A stretch of DNA of 30,302 nt from Corynebacterium sp. (lineage in GTDB: Bacteria > Actinomycetota > Actinomycetes > Mycobacteriales > Mycobacteriaceae): assembly GCF_030826625.1 (NCBI RefSeq), contig NZ_JAPJNQ010000018.1, positions 1 through 30,302 on the forward strand, in the 5' to 3' direction. Positions 15,087 through 21,720 of this stretch are shown here, in pieces; the first letter of the stretch is position 1, and each line of letters starts with the position of its first letter. The notes beneath the pieces are model-generated. The model was not told where the DNA came from. It made no database searches and was given only the letters and a program-made list of their open reading frames with translations. The translations under genes were made by a program, and so were the position numbers.

Positions 15087-15126
15087 GGATATTTAGAATC
15101 CTAGACCTTGAGTTTTGATTCTTCAA
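15087..15126 (-). promoter_or_regulatory. promoter and putative operator of the metal transporter operon
   Basis: On the minus strand TTGAAG (15126-15121), a 17-base spacer and TAGGAT (15103-15098) form a promoter for the lipoprotein gene. Two dyads overlap it: GGAT-ATTTAGA-ATCC (15087-15101) at the -10/start and TTGA-TTCT-TCAA (15115-15126) at the -35. They are natural candidates for the binding site of the divergent DtxR-family regulator, but neither matches the iron DtxR consensus. Confidence 0.5.
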
Positions 15127-15183
15127 CTGCATTTATTACACCCGCAGCCCCAACCGTGCTAAGGCTCGCAACTGGTCGCTAAA

Positions 15184-16035
15184 ATGAACCGCATGCATAT
15201 TGGTGAGCTTCCGCAACGTACGCAGGAATACCTGAAATTATTATGGGGAATTTCCGAACGTTCGGGGGAATCCGGGGGCCAAGCGTCGGTCAGCCTGTCG
15301 GAATTATCTCGCCGGGCAAAACAGAAGAATTCAACGACGTCTGAAGCCATCAAACGGCTGCAAGCGCGTGGCCTGGTTGAGCATGAGCCATATTCTGGGG
15401 TTAAGCTCACCGAAATTGGCGCCCAGCTCGCGGTCACAATGATTCGTCGGCACCGTTTGATCGAGACCTTCCTCGTCGAAACGCTGGGTTATACCTGGGA
15501 CGAGATTCACACGGATGCTGATCTGCTCGAGCATGCGGTTACTGATCGCTTTATCAACCGAATTGATGCCTTGCTTGATTTCCCTACGCGTGACCCGCAT
15601 GGGGATCCGATTCCAGCGGCCGACGGTACCGTCGAAGACCTCGGCGTGATGAGTTTGGCAGAATGCGTCCCCGGTTCCACATCACATGCTGCGCAGTCGA
15701 GAACCCGGAGTCGGGCCGCGAATGGTGCGAGCACCGACGACGCAGCCCAAGCAGGTAGCGGCATTCCGGTCATGATCGAGCAAGTCAACGACGAAGATCC
15801 GGAGTTGCTGCGTTATCTGGCTGCCAATGATATCGCACCGGGCTCTCGTGTGAGGGTCACTAGCCCGTCGGTCGCTGGCCTGGTGCATGTGCAGGTGCTG
15901 TCACCGTCGACAGGCGAGCCCGTGGGAGAGCCCGTGGCGTTGGCGATGAAGGCTGCAGCCGATGTGAAAATCAGCGTGGAGAATAGCACGCTTGTCGACG
16001 AGCCAGCCGACGGTGAGATCACCGATGGACACTAA
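15184..16035 (+). CDS. DtxR/MntR-family metal-dependent repressor
   Basis: 283 residues. A winged helix (about 9-80, SLSELSRRAKQKNSTTSEAIKRL) is followed by the dimerisation and metal domain (about 85-145) and a C-terminal SH3/FeoA-like domain (about 200-270). Aligned by eye to DtxR, the ancillary site is His90, Glu94, His109. In the primary site DtxR Met10 is replaced by Glu15 and Cys102 by Asp113, with Glu116 and His117 kept. Acidic residues there are typical of manganese-sensing MntR. A Ser/Ala/Arg-rich linker of about 30 residues (163-192) makes it longer than the 226-residue DtxR. No Shine-Dalgarno is clear before ATG 15184 (ATG 15193 is possible). It is divergent to the transporter and overlaps truA. 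Confidence 0.88.
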   Translation: MNRMHIGELPQRTQEYLKLLWGISERSGESGGQASVSLSELSRRAKQKNSTTSEAIKRLQARGLVEHEPYSGVKLTEIGAQLAVTMIRRHRLIETFLVETLGYTWDEIHTDADLLEHAVTDRFINRIDALLDFPTRDPHGDPIPAADGTVEDLGVMSLAECVPGSTSHAAQSRTRSRAANGASTDDAAQAGSGIPVMIEQVNDEDPELLRYLAANDIAPGSRVRVTSPSVAGLVHVQVLSPSTGEPVGEPVALAMKAAADVKISVENSTLVDEPADGEITDGH

Positions 16036-16981
16036 CCAGCAGGCTGCTCACCAGCAGACAGGGGCCGGGCAGACGCGACTGCGCATTGATCTGGCGTATG
16101 ACGGCACGGATTTTCATGGTTGGGCGCGGCAAAAAGCACAGCCACAAGCACAGTCACAGCCACAGTCGCAACTACAACCACAGTCACAGCACCCACAGCC
16201 ACAGCACGGCAGCACAGAATTGCGCACCGTACAGGGAATTCTTGAGGACGCTTTATCGCTGGTGTTGCGCGCACCAGTGCAGTTGACGGTAGCTGGACGC
16301 ACCGATGCTGGGGTGCATGCGGCGGGCCAAGTCTGCCACGTTGACGTGCCGCTCGCGTCGTTGCAGCAACGTTCCATCGACGGTGAACCACACAAGCTGG
16401 TTCGACGTCTTTCGCGCTTGCTTCCTGAGGACATCCGTATCAACGCCGTCGAGTTTGCCCCAGCCGGTTTTGATGCCAGGTTTTCTGCGTTGCGTCGGCA
16501 CTACGAATATCGAGTCAGCGCGCACCCCGGTGGGGTACTGCCGACGAGGGCGCGTGATACCGCTGCCTGGGCAGCCCCGGTGGATCTTTCTGCGATGCAG
16601 GATGCCGCCGATGCGCTGGTGGGCTTTCATGATTTCGCAGCTTTTTGTAAAGCCAAACCGAATGCGACGACGGTGCGCGATCTGCAGGTTTTTCGTTGGA
16701 TGGATGTCTCTAGCGCTACCGAACCGGCGACTTATTTGGCGCACGTGGTCGCTGATGCGTTTTGTTGGTCGATGGTGCGTAGCCTCGTCGGCACGTGTTT
16801 GCAGGTGGGAGCAGGAAAGCGCGAAGTGGATTTCGCTGCGGCGTTGTTAGGGCAGTCCTCGCGCAGCTCGAAGATTCAGGTGGCTCCCGCGAATGGTTTG
16901 AGCTTGGTGCGAGTGGATTATCCTGCTGATGCAGAACTAGCTGCGCGTGCAACGGAAACTCGGCAGCGTCGTAGCCTGTAG
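16025..16981 (+). CDS. truA: tRNA pseudouridine(38-40) synthase with a Gln-rich insertion
   Basis: 318 residues. TruA isomerises uridines 38-40 of the tRNA anticodon arm. Family motifs are LAYDGTDFHGWARQ (20-36), RTVQGILEDAL, and AGRTDAGVHAAGQ with catalytic Asp94. DFAAFCKAK, SFCWSM-type AFCWSMVRSLVG and the ending follow. Between Arg35-Gln36 and Arg67, where most TruA proteins have only a few residues, lies a Pro/Gln/Ser low-complexity run (about 37-62) encoded by CACAGN-type hexamer repeats. ATG 16025 lies inside the last codons of the regulator gene (11-base overlap); a TTG at 15992 would be longer but is unlikely. The frame is open throughout, so the insertion is not a disruption. Confidence 0.93.
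   Translation: MDTNQQAAHQQTGAGQTRLRIDLAYDGTDFHGWARQKAQPQAQSQPQSQLQPQSQHPQPQHGSTELRTVQGILEDALSLVLRAPVQLTVAGRTDAGVHAAGQVCHVDVPLASLQQRSIDGEPHKLVRRLSRLLPEDIRINAVEFAPAGFDARFSALRRHYEYRVSAHPGGVLPTRARDTAAWAAPVDLSAMQDAADALVGFHDFAAFCKAKPNATTVRDLQVFRWMDVSSATEPATYLAHVVADAFCWSMVRSLVGTCLQVGAGKREVDFAAALLGQSSRSSKIQVAPANGLSLVRVDYPADAELAARATETRQRRSL
16135..16210. repeat. imperfect hexanucleotide repeat inside truA
   Basis: About a dozen imperfect units of the form CACAGN (GCACAG, CCACAA, TCACAG, CCACAG, TCGCAA and so on) run without a frame break. They encode the Gln-Pro/Gln-Ser stretch of TruA and are prone to change by slippage in whole codons pairs. Confidence 0.85.
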
Positions 16982-16989
16982 TTGACCTG

Positions 16990-17018
16990 TTGCTGTTCCT
17001 AGCAAGGGGAAATACTGT
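16990..17018 (+). promoter_or_regulatory. predicted promoter of eccB
   Basis: TTGCTG (16990-16995), a 17-base spacer and TACTGT (17013-17018). Downstream, before the gene, AAGATTAAGC occurs twice (17049-17058 and 17065-17074), centre to centre 16 bases. Confidence 0.5.
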
Positions 17019-17152
17019 GATATGAAATGAATGAGATACTGAGTTACTAAGATTAAGCGGTATCAAGATTAAGCTACGAGGAAGCAATAGTTTCTGGGGG
17101 AGACAAGCTTCGGGGCTTTTGCGGACAGATTTTTCGGGGGAGGAGATTGTCT

Positions 17153-18751
17153 GTGGCTGTGGGGGACAGTAAGCAAATGGGGGACAACACCCAAATGCGG
17201 GACAGCGATAACACGAGTACCGGGGTGAGCAGCACGGCAGATACTCGGCGCGGTGGCGCAGCACGAACGATGCTGCCGACGACAAAAGCTCAGGTGAGTG
17301 GCCATAAATTTCTGCGCCGCCGCGTTGAGCACGGGGTTGTTACCGGCGATATTCGGATGATTCATGACCCTTTAGCTAGCCGGCGTCGAGCACTGATTTT
17401 CGGCACAGTCGCAACCGTGCTCATTGGTGCTGGTGCGGGCGTGCTCGCCTGGTTATCGCCGGAACCGGACCCTGGGGATGCGACAATCGTGCGCAGTGAC
17501 CACGGCCAGCTGTATACCTTGTTGGACGGGCGCTATCATCCGACAGCGAATTTAGCCTCAGCACGGTTGCTTGCCGGAGCTCCGGATGATCCGGTTGCAG
17601 TCGGTGCCGACCATCTTGCCGAACATCCGCAGGGCATTCCCATCGGAATCCCAGATGCTCCGGATAACTTGCCCAATGTTGATGATCTCAGCGGCGGCCA
17701 GCTACCGATCGGTGCTGTAGATTCTAGCGATGCGGCAAGCCTGTGGGCTGGTTGCATCGACTATGACACCGGTGCTGTGAGCGTGGTGGCAGACAATCCG
17801 CAGCAAACAATGCTGCTCGATAGTGCCACGGATAACACCGCCGCGCTCGTCGAGTCTGCTTCTAAGCAGTGGCTGGTGAGTGCTTCTGGCCGGGTGGAAA
17901 TCCCCAACGATGACAGCAGTTTTTCTCGTGCTTTACGACGGGGGCTGGGCATCACCCCGCAAACCCCGGTGTGGCAGGCCCCGCCGGAGATACTAGCTAA
18001 TTGGTCGCACTTGCCTGCTTGGCAGATTCCGGCAGACGACAACGTGCCGGAACTATTGGAAATCGACGCTGCAGGGGAAAACCAGTGGTGGGCGATCGTG
18101 GCGACGGAGGACGACACGCGAGGAACAGTCGTGCCGCTGACACAGACCCAGGCACAGATTTTGCAGGAAATAGGAGCCACAACTCGCTCGGTCACCCCGA
18201 CTGCATTAAATGAATACGCGGATGCAGGTGTGGATGCGGATTTGAATGCAGATGCTAATGCAGATGCTATCGGCCAGTCATGGAATTTGCCGGAACAGGC
18301 TCCAGACTTTTTGTCTGCAGATGACGGGCAGATTTGTGCAGCAGGACAAGGTGCAGCAGGACAAGGCGCTGCCGGTGAATTAGCGGTGCTCACTATCCGC
18401 GATTCTGACAGCAATGAGAAAGCTGCTCATAGCCAGCCTGACAACAACGAAGCTACCGCAGGCGACGAGCTGATGAGCGCTACTACCGTAGAACTGCCTG
18501 GTGACGTACCCGCAGATTATTTCGTGACCACCAGGACTTTCAGCCACGGTATTGTTAGCGAACACGGTTACCACCTGTTGACCCCGGCAGGCTGGGTACA
18601 TGATGTTGCGAGTGCCGAGGATTTACAATCGCTCGGCACCGCGGTGATCGACGACGAACCCGCAGCCGAAGAAGTCTCGTGGGATCTTTTGCGCCTGCTG
18701 CCGCACGGGCCGGGACTAGATAAAGAATCTGCCCGGCAAGTCCGGAACTAA
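17153..18751 (+). CDS. eccB: ESX-4 type VII secretion protein EccB
   Basis: 532 residues from GTG 17153, eight bases after GGGGGAGGAG; a TTG at 17147 is too close to it. The cytosolic start contains the EccB signature KAQVSGHKFLRRRVEHGVV and RMIHDPLASRRR (about 46-78), followed by a single membrane helix (about 80-101) and a large outer domain (102-532) with IVRSDHGQLYTLLDGRYHPTANLASARLL. EccB belongs to the membrane core complex of type VII secretion. Cys residues in WAGCIDYD and QICAAGQ may form the disulfide known in the family. Two low-complexity patches are seen: a DA-NADANADA run and AAGQGAAGQGAAG, the latter from an exact 15-bp tandem repeat. The gene converges on mycP with two bases between the stops. 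Confidence 0.93.
   Translation: MAVGDSKQMGDNTQMRDSDNTSTGVSSTADTRRGGAARTMLPTTKAQVSGHKFLRRRVEHGVVTGDIRMIHDPLASRRRALIFGTVATVLIGAGAGVLAWLSPEPDPGDATIVRSDHGQLYTLLDGRYHPTANLASARLLAGAPDDPVAVGADHLAEHPQGIPIGIPDAPDNLPNVDDLSGGQLPIGAVDSSDAASLWAGCIDYDTGAVSVVADNPQQTMLLDSATDNTAALVESASKQWLVSASGRVEIPNDDSSFSRALRRGLGITPQTPVWQAPPEILANWSHLPAWQIPADDNVPELLEIDAAGENQWWAIVATEDDTRGTVVPLTQTQAQILQEIGATTRSVTPTALNEYADAGVDADLNADANADAIGQSWNLPEQAPDFLSADDGQICAAGQGAAGQGAAGELAVLTIRDSDSNEKAAHSQPDNNEATAGDELMSATTVELPGDVPADYFVTTRTFSHGIVSEHGYHLLTPAGWVHDVASAEDLQSLGTAVIDDEPAAEEVSWDLLRLLPHGPGLDKESARQVRN
18336..18365. repeat. exact 15-bp tandem duplication in eccB
   Basis: GTGCAGCAGGACAAG occurs twice head to tail (18336-18350, 18351-18365), adding five residues without shifting frame. 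A recent slippage event in a surface loop near a cysteine. Confidence 0.9.
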
Positions 18752-18753
18752 AA

Positions 18754-20163
18754 CTACTTTCGGGATTTTCTTAAACCACAGCCGCTGAAAATCACCGCAG
18801 CGACGACAATCGCTATCGCGAATACCAACATGCTGCGCAAGCTCACGGCGGCATTCGGCTGTGACACCTGCCCCGACACCAGCGTGGTTTGTGCTGTCTC
18901 CGTGTCAGCCATGCCCGGGGCGTCCTGTTCGGTCTCCTGTGCTTTGTCGTGCGTGGAAGCAGATTCTAATTCCGGCGCCGGATGACTAATCACTCGCGCC
19001 GGGTCGATTAAACCGTGCTGCGGGTAAGAAGCGATGTCCAGAAAATCGCGGATCTCAGCTGCACTGGCATGTGGGTAGCGCTCTCGCAACAAAGCAACAG
19101 TTCCGCTCACCACAGGTGCCGCGAAACTTGTGCCTTGCAAAACTGATGGCTGACCATTGCGTATCGTTCCTGCCACCCATGCCTGCGAACTTGGTGATAA
19201 GCCAACCTGAACACGACCCGGTGCCGCAAGCGCGGTTCCATCTGTCTGTGGCATGGAATATTCTGCGTGTTGATGCGGAGTAGCGACTGCCCCGACAGTG
19301 ATCACTGTCTCGCTATTTCCCGGGAACACCACGGTGCCCGGATCACACCCGTGCCCAGCATTGCCTGCCGCGGCAATGATGGGCACGTTGGCTGCTTCGG
19401 CGCGGGCCAGAGCGTCGTCAAGCGTTTGGGTATTGACAATCTCGGCTTGCTCGGGCGGCAGACACGATACCACCGAGGCATTGATGACCTGCGCATCGTG
19501 ATCTAGCGCGGTATGGACCGCTTGGGCGAAGCTTCCTAAAGTACCGGTGAGTGCGGCCGAGGGGTCATCCGGGTTGGGTTCGTCGTCAAGCTCGGTTACT
19601 GGTCCCGCGGTGCTGTAGTGTGCTGAGGATTGACGAATTGACAGGATCTGCGTATCCGGCGCAACTCCAGTGTGATCAGCGCCGATGATGCCCGCGACGA
19701 TGGTGCCATGGCCGTCGCAATCGTGCAATGGATCGTTTTCGGTGGGTGAGACCAGATCAGCAATCGGTTCGACATTGAGCTGTTCGTGAGCGAAAACTCC
19801 GGTATCAATGACGGCAACGCGCACTCCAGCGCCGGTAGCGAAACGGTGCGCGGCGCGGTAATCCGTGCTTATGGGTAACGGCAGTTCGGCTGTCCCTGTG
19901 CGCTGCGGGGCTGGCTGCTGTGGTAGCTCTTGCCCGGATTCGGCGTTTGTGGAATACGCGTCATGCCACGGTTGAGAAAACTCCGCGGCAGGTGGCTGCG
20001 GTGCGGGCGCTGGGGCCAAGATTGGCTCGACGCACTCCACGGTTTGACGTACAGCGTGCTCACCAGAGGTTTGCGCTCGCGCGGTAGGCGGGTGGGCGAG
20101 CGCCAAGACGATACCGATGATGCTGACGAGGGCGACTAGTCCGACTAGCTCAATGATCTTCAT
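18754..20163 (-). CDS. mycP: mycosin, subtilisin-like protease of ESX-4
   Basis: 469 residues from ATG 20163, which overlaps the eccD stop (TGATG); an upstream extension lies inside eccD and is discarded. The signal peptide (1-30, cut after ARA) leads to an S8 protease domain with the catalytic triad Asp120 (AVIDTGV), His152 (DGHGTIVAG) and Ser346 (GTSFAAPVVSG), and the oxyanion Asn268 (AAGNAGHG). A proline-rich N-terminal extension (45-100) follows the signal peptide. A C-terminal membrane helix (about 440-460) and basic tail LRKSRK anchor it with the protease outside. Mycosins stabilise the type VII complex and can cleave substrates. All catalytic residues are present. Confidence 0.94.
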   Translation of the reverse strand: MKIIELVGLVALVSIIGIVLALAHPPTARAQTSGEHAVRQTVECVEPILAPAPAPQPPAAEFSQPWHDAYSTNAESGQELPQQPAPQRTGTAELPLPISTDYRAAHRFATGAGVRVAVIDTGVFAHEQLNVEPIADLVSPTENDPLHDCDGHGTIVAGIIGADHTGVAPDTQILSIRQSSAHYSTAGPVTELDDEPNPDDPSAALTGTLGSFAQAVHTALDHDAQVINASVVSCLPPEQAEIVNTQTLDDALARAEAANVPIIAAAGNAGHGCDPGTVVFPGNSETVITVGAVATPHQHAEYSMPQTDGTALAAPGRVQVGLSPSSQAWVAGTIRNGQPSVLQGTSFAAPVVSGTVALLRERYPHASAAEIRDFLDIASYPQHGLIDPARVISHPAPELESASTHDKAQETEQDAPGMADTETAQTTLVSGQVSQPNAAVSLRSMLVFAIAIVVAAVIFSGCGLRKSRK

Positions 20164-21530
20164 CAGCCCAACCCCCGAATCATGGCAAAGACTCCCATCA
20201 CCTGCAGCGCCAGCGGTAAACATGCGGCTACCGCGAGTGATTCAGCGCGTTCTAACCACACCATCGTCGTCGGTTCAATATCACGAATCTTCGGAACCCA
20301 TAACGGGCTGGCCGCCGCGGCGAGTCCCACAGCAATTGCTACACCGAGTGCGAACGCTTGCTGCAGCCCAGCCCAGACGCTGATCCCCACCGCAACGACG
20401 GCGGTAGCGACGACCAGCAACAATGCCCACACTGCGAGGTTGTGGTGGTGACGCGCCGCATGCAAACAAACTGCACCGGCGACGGCTAAACACAGCATTT
20501 GGGCAAAAATTTCGCCGTTGAACGCAACGCTGAGCAGAGCCGGAGCCACGAGAGATGCAATTCCGCTAACGATTCCAGCATGCACAGCATGGGTGCGTCG
20601 GGCTAAGGCTAGAGTTTTTTCCTCGGCAGAACGGGTACGCGCGCCCGTATTATCACTGACTGCGAGTTCTTGCCCAGCGGTGGGTAAACGTGGGATCGGA
20701 ATCCCAGAAAACTTCGTTGCCAGCATGGGCGCGAGTGCCAAGCCGAGTACCCCCAAGGCGATGATGGCTCCAGTGAAACTACTGTGCAAGCTTGCCGACG
20801 GCAGCGCCAGAGCAGAACTCGCCAGCACAATCAGCACCGCTGCAGTGACGAACGCAGCAATCGACTGCGTGCTCAGCGCCCGGTAAAAAATCATCAACAC
20901 CAATACCAAAACTGCAACCGCTACCCCGGAAAGCAACGCCCAAGCAGCATCACTTGCGGAAACGTCGGTCCACACCTGTGCCGGCGAACCTGTGGGTCGC
21001 AGCCCCCATGCCACCGCACAGCCCGCCGCGAGACCAGCAAAAAGCACCGAGATCAGCGCTACTGCATGCAGCTCTCGTCGCCACGGAACAATCATTGCCC
21101 CGAGTACAGCCGCGAGCGCAAAGGCTAGCCACCACCACGAAACCCCGGCGGTAACCAGCGCGAGACTCATCTGTGCGGCAAAAACCACAGCGGTGAGTTG
21201 GCGTTGTGATCGTGGACCTTGGGCCGTGGCTGCCAGTGATTCTGCGGAATCGCGCACGATGGGCGCACGAAGTTCTGCACGTGGATGAACCATGACGGTG
21301 TCGCCGTCGGCGAGCCCAATTTCTCCTACCGGTGAGCCCATATCCAATGGCTGCCCGGCGATGGTGGAAGCTTGCCAAGGTTTGCTGATCCGTGGCGCCT
21401 GGCATAGCTGTGAACAGCGTGGCAATAATTCCAACAACGAGGCTTGGCGTGGGACGGCCACATCAACCTCACGAGAAAATTCCCCCACCATAAAACATAA
21501 TGAAACACGCAAACACTGCGTGAGTGACAT
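20163..21530 (-). CDS. eccD: type VII secretion channel protein EccD
   Basis: 455 residues from ATG 21530, seven bases after GGGAGGG. The N-terminal ubiquitin-like domain (about 1-95: LRVSLCFMVGEFSREVDVAVP, then GEIGLADGDTVMVHP) is followed by many hydrophobic segments, about 11 helices, as in EccD/YukD-YueB type channel proteins. EccD is the most hydrophobic part of the membrane complex. The annotation rests on this architecture and its place between mycP and eccC, the order of the mycobacterial ESX-4 locus. It is transcribed divergently from eccC and overlaps mycP by one base. Confidence 0.9.
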   Translation of the reverse strand: MSLTQCLRVSLCFMVGEFSREVDVAVPRQASLLELLPRCSQLCQAPRISKPWQASTIAGQPLDMGSPVGEIGLADGDTVMVHPRAELRAPIVRDSAESLAATAQGPRSQRQLTAVVFAAQMSLALVTAGVSWWWLAFALAAVLGAMIVPWRRELHAVALISVLFAGLAAGCAVAWGLRPTGSPAQVWTDVSASDAAWALLSGVAVAVLVLVLMIFYRALSTQSIAAFVTAAVLIVLASSALALPSASLHSSFTGAIIALGVLGLALAPMLATKFSGIPIPRLPTAGQELAVSDNTGARTRSAEEKTLALARRTHAVHAGIVSGIASLVAPALLSVAFNGEIFAQMLCLAVAGAVCLHAARHHHNLAVWALLLVVATAVVAVGISVWAGLQQAFALGVAIAVGLAAAASPLWVPKIRDIEPTTMVWLERAESLAVAACLPLALQVMGVFAMIRGLG

Positions 21531-21562
21531 GAAAAATCCCTCCCGAAAAAATTCCCTCCCGA
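21531..21562 (-). repeat. two copies of a purine-rich box before eccD
   Basis: On the minus strand TCGGGAGGGA occurs at 21562-21553 and again at 21546-21537, each followed by AT-rich DNA. The second copy is the ribosome binding site of eccD. The box resembles the ones upstream of eccC and the first WXG100 gene. Confidence 0.8.
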
Positions 21563-21619
21563 TCGCGGGCACGCAGTAAACGGGGTCGTGCCCGTCAGCT
21601 ACATCTCCCCCGTAATGTT

Positions 21620-21634
21620 ATTGTGACCTACAAT
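21620..21634. promoter_or_regulatory. inverted repeat in the eccD/eccC divergent region
   Basis: ATTGT-GACCT-ACAAT is a perfect dyad of 5-bp arms with a 5-base centre. It stands between the divergent genes and overlaps a possible eccC -35 (TTGTGA, 21621-21626). A good candidate operator; the binding protein is unknown. Confidence 0.5.
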
Positions 21635-21650
21635 GTGGTCAGTGTCTAAT
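21621..21650 (+). promoter_or_regulatory. possible promoter of eccC
   Basis: TTGTGA (21621-21626), an 18-base spacer and TCTAAT (21645-21650). The start would fall near 21657, just within the first purine-rich box. TACAAT at 21629-21634 is an alternative -10. Confidence 0.35.
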
Positions 21651-21652
21651 GA

Positions 21653-21720
21653 TCGGGGAGGGATCATGAACTGGGGAGGGACACGCTAAGGGGGAATTGA
21701 TGCTCGGGGAGGGATCATGA
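21653..21720 (+). repeat. repeated TCGGGGAGGGATCATGA box and two tiny ORFs before eccC
   Basis: An exact 17-base repeat occurs at 21653-21669 and 21704-21720, with a partial copy GGGGAGGGA at 21673-21681. The second copy carries the eccC ATG. The first copy starts a 7-codon ORF (21666-21689, MNWGGTR). A 6-codon ORF (21700-21720, MLGEGS) ends on a TGA overlapping the eccC ATG. Confidence 0.75.

Noticed and set aside
16131..16217. Frameshift or pseudogene in truA
   Set aside because: The Gln-rich repeat is fully in frame, and motifs before and after it are intact.
20164..20223. Longer N-terminus for mycP
   Set aside because: The extra codons lie inside eccD and would hide the signal peptide; the overlapping TGATG start is better.
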